Position numbers and translations under genes: made by a program
Source of the DNA: Dictyocoela muelleri
Lineage: Eukaryota; Microsporidia
NCBI GenBank assembly: GCA_016256075.1
Contig: SDVU01000343.1
Span: 1-14,700 of the forward strand
Direction of reading: 5' to 3'
DNA length: 14,700 bases
Notes under the pieces: generated by a model
Databases searched by the model: none
Seen by the model: the letters and a program-made list of their open reading frames with translations, nothing else
What the model was told of the DNA's origin: nothing
Part shown: positions 8,083 through 14,700 of the stretch, piece by piece
How the letters are laid out: the number at the start of each line of letters is the position of its first letter
Numbering within the stretch: position 1 is the stretch's first letter

Positions 8083-9249
8083 ATGATAAACAGTTATATA
8101 AAACTTTCAAAGGATTTTTTTGATTATTCAGAGTTTATAGAAGGTGAGGTTCATTTAGAAACAACGGAACCAGTAACAATTGAAGAATTTAAATTGTTTA
8201 AATTTCGACATGTTTATTTGGAAAAGGTCCTGGCAATTAAAGAAAAATTTTTTAATTGTAAAGATGTTAATTGTAAAGATGTTAATTGTAAAGATGTTGA
8301 TTGTAAAGATGTTGACTATAAAGATGTTAATTGTAAAGATCCTGATTGTATTAATGTTAATTGTAAAGATCTAGAAAAGTATAAATTTGATAATTTTAAT
8401 AAAAAACAAAATTTTAAAGATACAATAAATATTAATGATGATGAAGAAAACGAGTTATCGAGTATTAAAAAAAATATTGACGAGTATAAAAAGTTTATAA
8501 AAAATGAACAACTTTTTGAGAAAATTTACGACTTTAATGAATTTTCGATTTGTAAAAATCAAAAAATAAGCAGTGGTCATCACATATTCCCATTTAAAAT
8601 TTTATTGGACTATAGAGAAAAAGAATTACCTGAAAAACTAAAGACTATAAAAATATTTAAAAATATTATAAACTTTGATGATTTAATTACGATATCTGGT
8701 CATCGACTGTTAAATGTTGAAAATATAATATCAGAAATAAAAATTAATGGAAAAGATTTGTCTGTAATTTCAAAAATATCTCCAAATATGGTACCTTTAA
8801 AATGTAAAAAAGAAAGAAATTTTGCAATTACAGTAAGTTGGCTTTGTTTTCTTTCAAAGAAATTTTATATTAAAACAGTTTTTGATAAGGATTTTTATAT
8901 AAGTGGTGATGAAATTTTTCTAAGAATTAGTGGCCCTGAAATTATATCTTTTGTTGAGGTTCGTTTGTATAGAAGAACAGAAATTAAAAATATTGTTGAT
9001 ATACAAATTTTGGATTTTCAGAAAAAGATCGGGAATAATATTAATTTTATATTTAGACCAGGTGTTGTTCCGTGTATTGAGTCGAAAATATTTCGTGTAG
9101 AGTATTTTGTTGAGCTTAAAGTTTTTTTGAAACGATCAATGCCTGTGATTTTAAATAGGGAAATTTTTATTTATAGAAAAAGATATTTTTCATTTCCTGA
9201 ATTGGGATTGCTAGAAGGTCGGAAATTTGATGAATCATTGTTGTTTTGA
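8083..9249 (+). CDS. alpha-arrestin-like protein (arrestin N and C domains)
   Basis: This 388-residue protein has the two-domain arrestin layout. The N-terminal sandwich shows FIEGEVHLETTEPVTIEEFKL (19-39), an early arrestin strand pair with the usual G-x-V spacing. GHHIFPFKILL (165-175) followed by LPEKL matches the hallmark G-x-H-x-FPF-x-LP segment. The C-terminal sandwich (about 245-365) includes DKDFYISGDEIFLRI, ISFVEVRLYRR and FRVEYFVELKVFL. Alpha-arrestins are cytosolic adaptors, often recruiting ubiquitin ligases to membrane transporters for endocytosis; no PPxY motif is visible, so that partner is unproven here. Residues 58-97 are eight tandem pentapeptides of the NCKDV type inside an N-domain loop, followed by a charged low-complexity stretch to about 145. 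The ATG at 8083 opens directly into the fold. A Vps26-like retromer subunit is the main alternative, less likely given the FPF motif. Function is inferred from fold only. Confidence 0.75.
   Translation: MINSYIKLSKDFFDYSEFIEGEVHLETTEPVTIEEFKLFKFRHVYLEKVLAIKEKFFNCKDVNCKDVNCKDVDCKDVDYKDVNCKDPDCINVNCKDLEKYKFDNFNKKQNFKDTININDDEENELSSIKKNIDEYKKFIKNEQLFEKIYDFNEFSICKNQKISSGHHIFPFKILLDYREKELPEKLKTIKIFKNIINFDDLITISGHRLLNVENIISEIKINGKDLSVISKISPNMVPLKCKKERNFAITVSWLCFLSKKFYIKTVFDKDFYISGDEIFLRISGPEIISFVEVRLYRRTEIKNIVDIQILDFQKKIGNNINFIFRPGVVPCIESKIFRVEYFVELKVFLKRSMPVILNREIFIYRKRYFSFPELGLLEGRKFDESLLF
8254..8373 (+). repeat. in-frame 15-bp minisatellite encoding NCKDV
   Basis: Eight consecutive 15-base units of the type AATTGTAAAGATGTT, the later ones diverged, encode NCKDV variants in a surface loop of the arrestin-like protein. 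The period equals that of the SYGDK array in the neighbouring helicase gene, but the sequence is unrelated. Confidence 0.95.
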
Positions 9250-9739
9250 ATAAATTTTCTGTTTATTAAATATTTTAAATCAACTTGTAAGTTTTATTAA
9301 AATTATAATATTTCTAATTTGTATTTAAAGTGTAATGAGTGACTGTCGTTATTGTGCTTATTTAGTGTGCTATTTGGTTCGTAATTAGATTGTTATTAGA
9401 TTGAACCGTATTAATTTGAATTGATTAATGAATCGTATTAATTTGAATTGATTAATAAATCGTATTAATTTGAATTGATTAATGAATCGTATTAATTTGA
9501 ATTGATTAATGAACCGTATTAATTTGAATTGATTATTGAATCGTATTAATTTGAATGATATTGAATTGATATCGAATTGTATTAATTTGAATTGATATTT
9601 TATTTAACAAAAATGTGTAATTTCTTGTTTTGAATTAAATTTATTTTTAAATTTCGTTTTAATCAATTCTTTAAATTTAAAAAAATAGATTTAAAATTTT
9701 TTTATGTAATAAAAAGAAGTATTTTGTTGTATTAAATTG
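9250..9739. other. spacer downstream of the arrestin-like gene
   Basis: No gene. The middle is the 27-bp tandem array (9410-9594); the rest is AT-rich and leads into the reverse SINE-like copy. Confidence 0.5.
9410..9594. repeat. 27-bp tandem repeat
   Basis: Five near-perfect direct copies of a 27-bp unit containing ATTAATTTGAATTGATTAAT lie at 9410-9544, followed by one or two shortened, diverged units to about 9594. Unit-to-unit differences are mostly single bases (GAATCGT, AAATCGT, GAACCGT). No coding role; it lies about 160 bp after the arrestin-like stop codon. Confidence 0.9.
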
Positions 9740-10195
9740 AATGGTGAAAATACAATAATTACCAACCCGGAGAGTTGTCTCCAACCATAGTCTTTATACC
9801 TTTTGTTATTAGTGTTCCAATAATAATTCACTACTAAGCTACCCAGAAGCCCAGCTGTATACGCGATCTTCGTTTTATCAATGACTCAGCAGGATACAGG
9901 TAATTAGTGAGTTTTTCATGATTTTTTTATTTTTCACTACTTTTTGCCAAGTTGCGTCTCCGCACTCATCCCCACACCTAAGAGTTTCCCTTCTACTTAT
10001 TTATAAAAGATTAGACAAAGTCTTAATCAGCTATACCACACTGGAACAACTGTATATTAATACTATATTTCAATAGTTTTTGACCGATTAATGTCATTCC
10101 TTCATTATTTATTAAGGAATGGCTTTACAATAATCCAAACCTCGATACTTAAATGTTAATTACAATAGTGTTAACTACAGGACTATCTTTTCAAA
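9740..10195 (-). mobile_element. tRNA-derived SINE-like repeat, copy 4 (reverse)
   Basis: On the minus strand this aligns along nearly its whole length with the copies at 4129 and 14057. The head has AGATAGTCCTGTAGTTAACA (A-box region, about 10171-10190), then TTAAGTATCGAGGTTTGGAT (B-box region). The body has GGATGAGTGCGGAGACGC, GAGTCATTGATAAAACGAAG and GGGCTTCTGGGTAGCTTAG, and the end block is GGAGACAACTCTCCGGGTTG. Its B box is more decayed than in copy 2. It lies in the intergenic space between the arrestin-like gene and the 3' end of the DEAH gene, about 170 bp from the latter. No ORF. Confidence 0.65.
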
Positions 10196-10364
10196 ACTGG
10201 GTAAAAACTCCGAAAACCTGGTAAACAAAGGGTAAATAACAACGAAACAACCATTTTACCTAGATCTTATAATAGCATGCAAAAAATATCAATAAAATTA
10301 TTATCTTTTTATTAATAATAAGATCAATAAAATTAATTAATTAAAAACATTTTAAATTCAAAAT

Positions 10365-11357
10365 CTACTCAATATATCGTGAAACTATTTTTGCATACAT
10401 CTTAGAAGTTGAGCACGCACTATAAAAAACAATCTTTTTAACTCGTTTTCTAAAAAACAAACTTGTAGGATGAATAAAAACAATACAACCATTGGATAAA
10501 ACTTTATAGGAACCATCAGATTGTTTTTCAGATGCATTCTCTTTAAAACAATAACTAAATATTTTTTGGATTTTTAAATAATTTGAATCGGAAATATAAA
10601 AATTAGTATTTAAAGAACCTTCAATGTTTATATCTGCATGACACATTTTGTCAAAAATATCATCAATTTCTTTATATTTAAAGGAATTTTTATTTTCGAA
10701 TTTATCTTCGAATTTATATTTCTTTTGCAGTTCATTATAAATAAAATAAATTCTTTTCATCGATTCATATCGGACATTGACGCTTTTACAAAAATTTTTC
10801 TTATCATTTGAATTTGCAAAATCAATCATTAATTTAATTAACCCTTTTAAATCTTCATGATATTCATTTTTAAAATCATTATCTTTTCTAGCAATATTGA
10901 AATTTAAATTATCAAAATTCATAAATGAACATAAAATAGAACCAGGCACGAATAAATTTTCTTTTAAACAGTGATAATAAAAGTTGCTAATTTTAGGATC
11001 GAATGGGAGTGATAGAAGTTTATAACCATATTTTGTTATCTTAAAATTATATTCAATTTTATCTTTATAATCTTTATCTTTGTTATAATCATAATCATTA
11101 TCTTTATTGTAATCATTTTCTTTATTTTTATAATTTTTATTTATATTTTTATAATTTTTTATTGCACCAACGCGCTCTAAAAACTCAATTGCATCGACCA
11201 AACTATCAACATCAGGTGTGTCAATAAAATCAAACTTGAAAATGTTAATATTAAAGTTCATAAGTATCAAAACAACATGAGTCAAGTCAACATATTGAAT
11301 CTCAGGTACCATTAATTCCATACATTTAAACATATCTTCAGTATATAATCGTAACAC
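10365..11357 (-). CDS. DEAH-box RNA helicase, C-terminal part (after frameshift)
   Basis: This frame continues the helicase encoded upstream on the same strand. Expected sequence resumes exactly where the other frame loses it: RLYTED, then MVPEIQYVDLTHVVLILMNF and FDFIDTPDVDSLVDAIEFLERVGAI, which is the winged-helix region of DEAH helicases (usual form VPEI.R..L...VL.L...FDF.D.P). After a low-complexity insert (residues 67-104) the match returns with ITKYGYKLLSLPFDPKISN, then the helical-bundle region. The OB-fold has DGSYKVLSNGCIVFIHPTSLFF and ends at TSKMYAKIVSRYIE, the normal end of the fold. The frame has no good start of its own: it opens on GTG, the first ATG is at 11333, and no CCC motif stands before it, so it is not a separate gene. 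It overlaps the upstream frame by about 45 bases. Confidence 0.85.
   Translation of the reverse strand: MLRLYTEDMFKCMELMVPEIQYVDLTHVVLILMNFNINIFKFDFIDTPDVDSLVDAIEFLERVGAIKNYKNINKNYKNKENDYNKDNDYDYNKDKDYKDKIEYNFKITKYGYKLLSLPFDPKISNFYYHCLKENLFVPGSILCSFMNFDNLNFNIARKDNDFKNEYHEDLKGLIKLMIDFANSNDKKNFCKSVNVRYESMKRIYFIYNELQKKYKFEDKFENKNSFKYKEIDDIFDKMCHADINIEGSLNTNFYISDSNYLKIQKIFSYCFKENASEKQSDGSYKVLSNGCIVFIHPTSLFFRKRVKKIVFYSACSTSKMYAKIVSRYIE
11046..11159 (-). repeat. Asn/Lys/Asp/Tyr low-complexity insert in the DEAH helicase C-terminal part
   Basis: A stretch of 38 codons encodes NYKN, DYNKD and similar short units between VGAI and the ITKYGYKLLSLPFDP segment. Homologues normally have only a few residues here, so it is an expansion in a surface loop. 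Confidence 0.85.
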
Positions 11358-12550
11358 ACCCCTGGACCACTTCTATTTGCTCGACCTGCTCTTTGGATTG
11401 CTGATTGTACGGATATTCCTCTAATCCCGAAATAATTCAATTTCCTGAAAATCTTTATGTTATGTAAACCTGTGTCTATCACATAGTTGATGTTTGGAAT
11501 TGTCAATGAAGACTCACAAATATTTGTGCTGAGGATTATTTTTACATATTTCGAATCTCTAAAAATCAATTCTTGTTTTTTGTCACTTAGTGATGAGTAG
11601 ATTTTAAAAACTTCAGTTTGAGGTAGCTTCTTTAAAAGTTGAGAAAGTTCATGAATATCTTCTTCACCTGGTAGAAACACCAATATTGAATTTTTATTAT
11701 TTGATTTGTTTTTATTGATTGATTTTTTATCTATCGATTTTTTATCATTATTAAATTTTTTATCATTATCAATTTTATTATCATTAATTATTTTATAATT
11801 TTCATTATCAATTTTATAATTTTCATTATCAATTTTATAATTTTTAAGTTCATTCTCGCCATTAACAATCATTCTGATCTTCATAAAACACTCGTGAATA
11901 TAATCACTAACAGCCTCTTCTTCATAAAAAATAGACAATGGATATCCTTTAACTTTAATATCAAGAATATCACAATTAAAGTTTTCAAATATTCTTTTAC
12001 AATCAGGCGTGGCACTCATAAGGATTAGTTTTATGTTTTTTTTGTTTTTGAGAATTCCCATTAAAATATCAAGTCGCACGTTTCTTTCATGAATTTCGTC
12101 GAGAATTATTATGTCATAAGGAGTTATGTTTTTATTATTTAATTTATTATCATTTAATTTATTATAATTTAATTTATTATCATTTAATTCATTATCATTT
12201 AATTCATTAACATTTACTTTATTATTTAATTTTTTATTACTTTTATCACAATGACCAAGTAAATTTAAAGCCATACCATCAGTAACAATTAGGACATTTG
12301 ATTTAAAATTTTCTTCTCTAAACCGAATTTTATACCCAATATCAATTTTATTTTTCAGATAATTATAAAGCGATGTAACAGCGATACGTCTTGGTTCAAC
12401 TATTAAGATTGATTTTGTGGGATAATTTTCTGTGATTAATGTTGGAATATATGTTGATTTGCCAGAACCTGTTGGTGCGCTTATGAGAAGTGGTTTTGGT
12501 GATTTTAATTTTTTTAGAATTTCTATTTTGTGAGTTTCAATTGGTAGCAT
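11312..12550 (-). CDS. DEAH-box RNA helicase, N-terminal part (ATPase core; split gene)
   Basis: This part supplies the two RecA-like domains of a DEAH/RHA helicase, the class that remodels spliceosomes (Prp2/16/22/43) or pre-ribosomes (Dhr1/Dhr2). Motif I is APTGSGKST (25-33), Ia EPRR (52-55), Ib TDG (90-92), II DEIH (151-154, isoleucine for the usual alanine), III SAT (179-181), IV FLPG (292-295), V STNICESSLTIP (341-352) and VI QRAGRANRSG (386-395, asparagine for the second-block glycine). Two Asn/Lys-rich inserts lie at 104-142 and 232-287. After GPGVCY the frame runs 12 unrelated residues to a stop, while the expected sequence continues in another frame (10365-11357). A single missing base near 11350-11352 explains this. 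Joined length would be about 740 residues, normal for a DEAH protein without an N-terminal extension. The ATG at 12550 has CCCC five bases upstream. Which DEAH subfamily it belongs to is undecided. Confidence 0.9.
   Translation of the reverse strand: MLPIETHKIEILKKLKSPKPLLISAPTGSGKSTYIPTLITENYPTKSILIVEPRRIAVTSLYNYLKNKIDIGYKIRFREENFKSNVLIVTDGMALNLLGHCDKSNKKLNNKVNVNELNDNELNDNKLNYNKLNDNKLNNKNITPYDIIILDEIHERNVRLDILMGILKNKKNIKLILMSATPDCKRIFENFNCDILDIKVKGYPLSIFYEEEAVSDYIHECFMKIRMIVNGENELKNYKIDNENYKIDNENYKIINDNKIDNDKKFNNDKKSIDKKSINKNKSNNKNSILVFLPGEEDIHELSQLLKKLPQTEVFKIYSSLSDKKQELIFRDSKYVKIILSTNICESSLTIPNINYVIDTGLHNIKIFRKLNYFGIRGISVQSAIQRAGRANRSGPGVCYDYILKICLNVWN
11690..11857 (-). repeat. Asn/Lys/Asp-rich in-frame repeat insert between helicase motifs III and IV
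   Basis: About 56 residues include two to three copies of NYKIDNE (21-bp period) followed by DKK/NKS units. It lies between KIRMIVNGE and SILVFLPGEED, at the linker side of the second RecA domain, and is absent from typical family members. Confidence 0.85.
12125..12241 (-). repeat. LNDNK in-frame 15-bp repeat insert between helicase motifs Ib and II
   Basis: About 39 residues contain five to six units of the N(E/K)LND type at 15-bp period, placed between MALNLLGHC and the strand leading to DEIH. The period matches the repeats in the two neighbouring genes. Confidence 0.85.
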
Positions 12551-12587
12551 GAAGTGGGGTTATTTATTTATTGTTTATGATTTTATA
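12551..12587 (-). promoter_or_regulatory. TATA-like box and CCCC start-site motif of the DEAH gene
   Basis: Read on the minus strand, TATAAAA (12587-12581) is followed by CCCC (12559-12556) and five bases later the ATG at 12550. The arrangement mirrors that of the DEAD-box gene, supporting both this start codon and a very short 5' leader. Confidence 0.6.
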
Positions 12588-13321
12588 TTTATGCATAAAA
12601 TATTTAAGTTATGATTAACGCTGTTTATTAATGTGAAATTTAAATTATTTATGCTAGAAGTAAAGTGTCAACACTCTTAATTCAACTATTATGAATAGAA
12701 TTCAAATCATTTTAGTAAAAAAATGAAGAATCAAATTATAAAGTCGGTATTATAAAAATATTTAACAATTTACTCAATGTAGTATGTTTAATTAATACTT
12801 AGTCTTTATGAATAGTAAAGATGTGCAGATGAAGGCTTGTAATATTTAGAAAGAAATGTTCAAAATCGGTTGATATTAAGATTACAAAAGTTTCGACAAT
12901 TAAGTAGAAAGATCTTATAATAAATAGGAAATATTCAAATTAAATGGAAATATCCCGAAAAAATAGAAATATCATGTAATTAAATGGAACTAAATATATA
13001 ATTACTGTGTATTTCATAAAATAATTATCAAAAATCAGAAAAGAATGGACAAAATCAGAAAAAGAATGGACATAAATCATAAAAGAATGGACAGGAACAG
13101 AAAAGTATGGAGAAAATAATAAAAAAATAGGAAAAAATCATAAAAGAATGAGGAAAAATTAAAAAATGTTTAAAAATACGAATAAATTGAAATTTTGATC
13201 TTCCAATGGGCTACACCTGCCATGGATTTGTAAATCAAAATTTGAAAGAATACTCTTATTACTTCGATAAGATTAAAATCATGAGATAAATAAATTATAA
13301 CTAATATTTTAAATCCAGATA
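12588..13321. other. gene-free DNA with degenerate A-rich repeats
   Basis: No gene or RNA was found. From about 12906 to 12985 there are loose repeats containing TAAATGGAAATATC, and from about 13027 to 13150 a degenerate ~21-bp repeat (see separate entry). The remainder is AT-rich without visible structure. Confidence 0.45.
13027..13150. repeat. degenerate ~21-bp tandem repeat
   Basis: About six units resembling AAAATCAGAAAAGAATGGAC follow each other with substitutions and small length changes, decaying towards the right. No coding potential. Confidence 0.7.
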
Positions 13322-13485
13322 CAGTGAACCACGGATAATCGGCACCCCGGGTAATAGTCACCCCGGGTTATCGTCACCCCCAGATAATCGGCATTTTTGC
13401 GTTTGTAAGTTTTGATTTAGACCTGCATTTTTAGTTAAATCTGTGCCTTTTTAGAAAATCGGCACAATTACGGATAATCGACACT
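13322..13485 (+). mobile_element. pogo/Tigger-like transposon terminus
   Basis: The sequence begins CAGTGAACCACGGATAATCG directly after a TA dinucleotide (13320-13321). CAGTxGAACC..GxTAATC is the typical terminal-repeat form of pogo/Tigger/jerky elements of the Tc1/mariner superfamily, which duplicate TA on insertion. Six copies of a ~17-bp motif around GGATAATCGGCAC follow (13332-13399 and 13454-13485). I found no inverted partner end and no transposase in the window, so the element is truncated, or its other end lies outside or is too decayed to see. Confidence 0.55.
13332..13399. repeat. 17-bp GC-rich tandem repeat in transposon terminus
   Basis: Four units of 16-17 bp run head to tail: CGGATAATCGGCACCCC, GGGTAATAGTCACCCC, GGGTTATCGTCACCCCC and AGATAATCGGCATTTTT. 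It is one of the most GC-rich stretches in the window. Such subterminal repeats commonly serve as transposase binding sites, which is inference here. Confidence 0.85.
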
Positions 13486-14056
13486 CTTTTTGCAGAGTAT
13501 TTCATTTCATTGACACCACATTGCATTATTATTGATACCACATTTAATTTTATTTACACCATATTGTATTTTTATTATCACCACATTTCATTTTTTTGGG
13601 CATATCTTGCAATTTTATCGCCACCACTTTGTTTTTCATTGACACCATCTTGCAATCTTATTAACACGATATTACATATTACTTTATTTGATGCTATAAT
13701 TTCATAAAACCGAAAAGAACATGTCACATCTTCGTTTTTTGATAGCAGGAATTTCATAGAATTGCACCGAAAGCTGCTAAAAGATCCGAAATGAGCATTT
13801 TAATTTTAATCTAGAAAATAAATAGTGTACAAACAATTTAAGATTTATGCATGAATATATAACTTTCACTATGTTTCGATTATTGTGTCGCCGTCTTAAA
13901 TACACTCTCAAAGAGATATTCTGTTCTAATTTCAATTAGACTAAGTCGTCTTTTATACAGGATTTTCATAGTTATAAACCTATTTTCCCAAACTTATAGA
14001 CACATTTCTTTCAAGCTTATAGACACATTTTTATAGAGTTATATAAACATTTTGAG
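13486..14056. other. gene-free DNA after the pogo-like terminus
   Basis: The first part is the degenerate 21-22 bp array (13508-13685). The rest (13690-13990) shows no gene. Just before the fifth SINE-like copy, CTTATAGACACATTT occurs twice (about 13994-14031), with a third weaker copy. The short open frame over the array is not a credible gene. Confidence 0.45.
13508..13685. repeat. degenerate 21-22 bp tandem repeat
   Basis: About eight units resembling ATTGACACCACATTGCATTTT lie head to tail with many substitutions. It follows the pogo-like terminus directly and the shared GACACC/GGCACC core suggests it may be an older extension of that element. Confidence 0.7.
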
Positions 14057-14500
14057 ACAGATAGCTTAGTGGTTTACAATTTGAATGTAAAATTTAAGTA
14101 TCGTGTTTTGAATCCCGCTGACGTTTCTCTTTAATAAAAAATGAGGGAATAACATTAATCGGTGAAAAACTATATAATTATAGTATAATATACAGTTCTT
14201 TCAGTGAGGTATAGCCATTAAGATCAGGTCTAATATGACAACGAATCAAAAGGGACTCTCTTAGGTGCGAGAATGAGTGCTGCGACGCATTTCGGCAAGA
14301 AGTAGTATAAATTAAAAATACATGATTGCCACTAATTACCCGTGTATTGCTGAGTCATTGATAAAACGAAAATTGCGTAACAACTGGGATTTTTGGTAGT
14401 TTAAGAAGTGACGTATTATCGGAACACATGAACCAAAGATCACAGACCACGGTAGGAGACAACTCACCGGGTTGGCAGCTATGGATGTTGTCAACATGCA
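14057..14500 (+). mobile_element. tRNA-derived SINE-like repeat, copy 5
   Basis: The head has an A-box TAGCTTAGTGGT (14062-14073, 11 of 12 to consensus) and a B-box-like GTTTTGAATCC (14105-14115, 9 of 11), at tRNA-like spacing. The body matches copies 2 and 4 throughout, with GTGCGAGAATGAGTGCTGCG, GAGTCATTGATAAAACGAAA, AAGAAGTGACGTATTATCGG and an end block GGTAGGAGACAACTCACCGG running to GGCAGCTATGGATGTTGTC. It ends near 14500 and has a single copy of the tail unit that is duplicated in copy 2. No ORF; folding of the head into a real tRNA fails at the D-stem. Confidence 0.65.
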
Positions 14501-14700
14501 ATATATATTGAAGAATATACTGAATCTGTAGATGTAACGAATTGCTAAAACAAAAGGCCTTTCGGGGTCTTGTTCGGTATTATGCCCACCACTAAGGTAG
14601 CTACCTTGAATTTGATTTTTTTATTTTTTTTAATTTTCAACCCTTAATGGTTTGAAAAAATAAAAAATTTTTTAAAAATTTTTTAAATAAAAATATTTAT

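Noticed and set aside
8180-8374. Plus-strand open frame rich in MLIVK repeats
   Set aside because: It is a shifted reading of the NCKDV minisatellite within the arrestin-like gene.
13170-13361. 63-residue minus-strand open frame
   Set aside because: It spans the pogo-like terminus and degenerate repeats; composition and position argue against a gene.
13510-13707. 65-residue hydrophobic plus-strand open frame
   Set aside because: It is produced by the degenerate 21-22 bp tandem repeat; its hydrophobic look follows from T-rich codons.
14548-14573. Hairpin with a loop around TTTCGG as a terminator or RNA gene
   Set aside because: The stem is short with a bulge, no gene ends beside it, and rho-independent terminators are not expected in this kind of genome.
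1-14700. CRISPR array
   Set aside because: The tandem repeats lack alternating unique spacers of constant length and the genes are eukaryotic.

Overview
The window looks like a very AT-rich, intron-poor microsporidian genome. Within the microsporidia I would guess a large, repeat-bloated one such as Hamiltosporidium, but that is inference from style, not an identification. Four things point this way. Two genes have a run of four C just before the start codon with a TATA-like box about 20-30 bases upstream, leaving almost no 5' leader. No introns are visible. Low-complexity, short-period inserts sit inside otherwise conserved proteins. The gene-free DNA carries remnants of Merlin/IS1595-type DNA transposons, which are common in microsporidia.

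Layout. Positions 1-5770 contain no intact gene. They hold a C-terminal Merlin transposase remnant (about 715-1000), a longer decayed Merlin element (about 1662-3164) into which a foldback MITE has inserted (2611-3068), and a cluster of three related repeats (about 3372-5251) that I read as tRNA-derived SINEs. Next come a DBP2/DDX5-type DEAD-box RNA helicase (5803-7602, +) with a long SYGDK tandem repeat at its N terminus, and an alpha-arrestin-like protein (8083-9249, +). A 27-bp tandem array and a fourth, reverse-oriented SINE-like copy follow. A DEAH-box RNA helicase lies on the minus strand (12550 down to 10365) and is split by one frameshift near 11352. The last 2.1 kb holds degenerate short repeats, a pogo/Tigger-like transposon terminus with a 17-bp GC-rich tandem array (from 13322), and a fifth SINE-like copy (about 14057-14500).

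The genes do not form an operon or pathway. The two helicases serve RNA metabolism in nucleus or nucleolus, and the arrestin-like protein probably serves membrane-protein trafficking. What unites the window is repeat activity: transposons nested outside the genes, and in-frame minisatellites, mostly with 15-bp periods, inside every one of them.

The strongest candidate for something undescribed is the dispersed family of about 450 bp with five copies here. Its 5' end carries RNA polymerase III A-box and B-box-like motifs at tRNA spacing, its copies lie in both orientations, and it encodes nothing. I do not recall a tRNA-derived SINE family described from microsporidia, but could not check.
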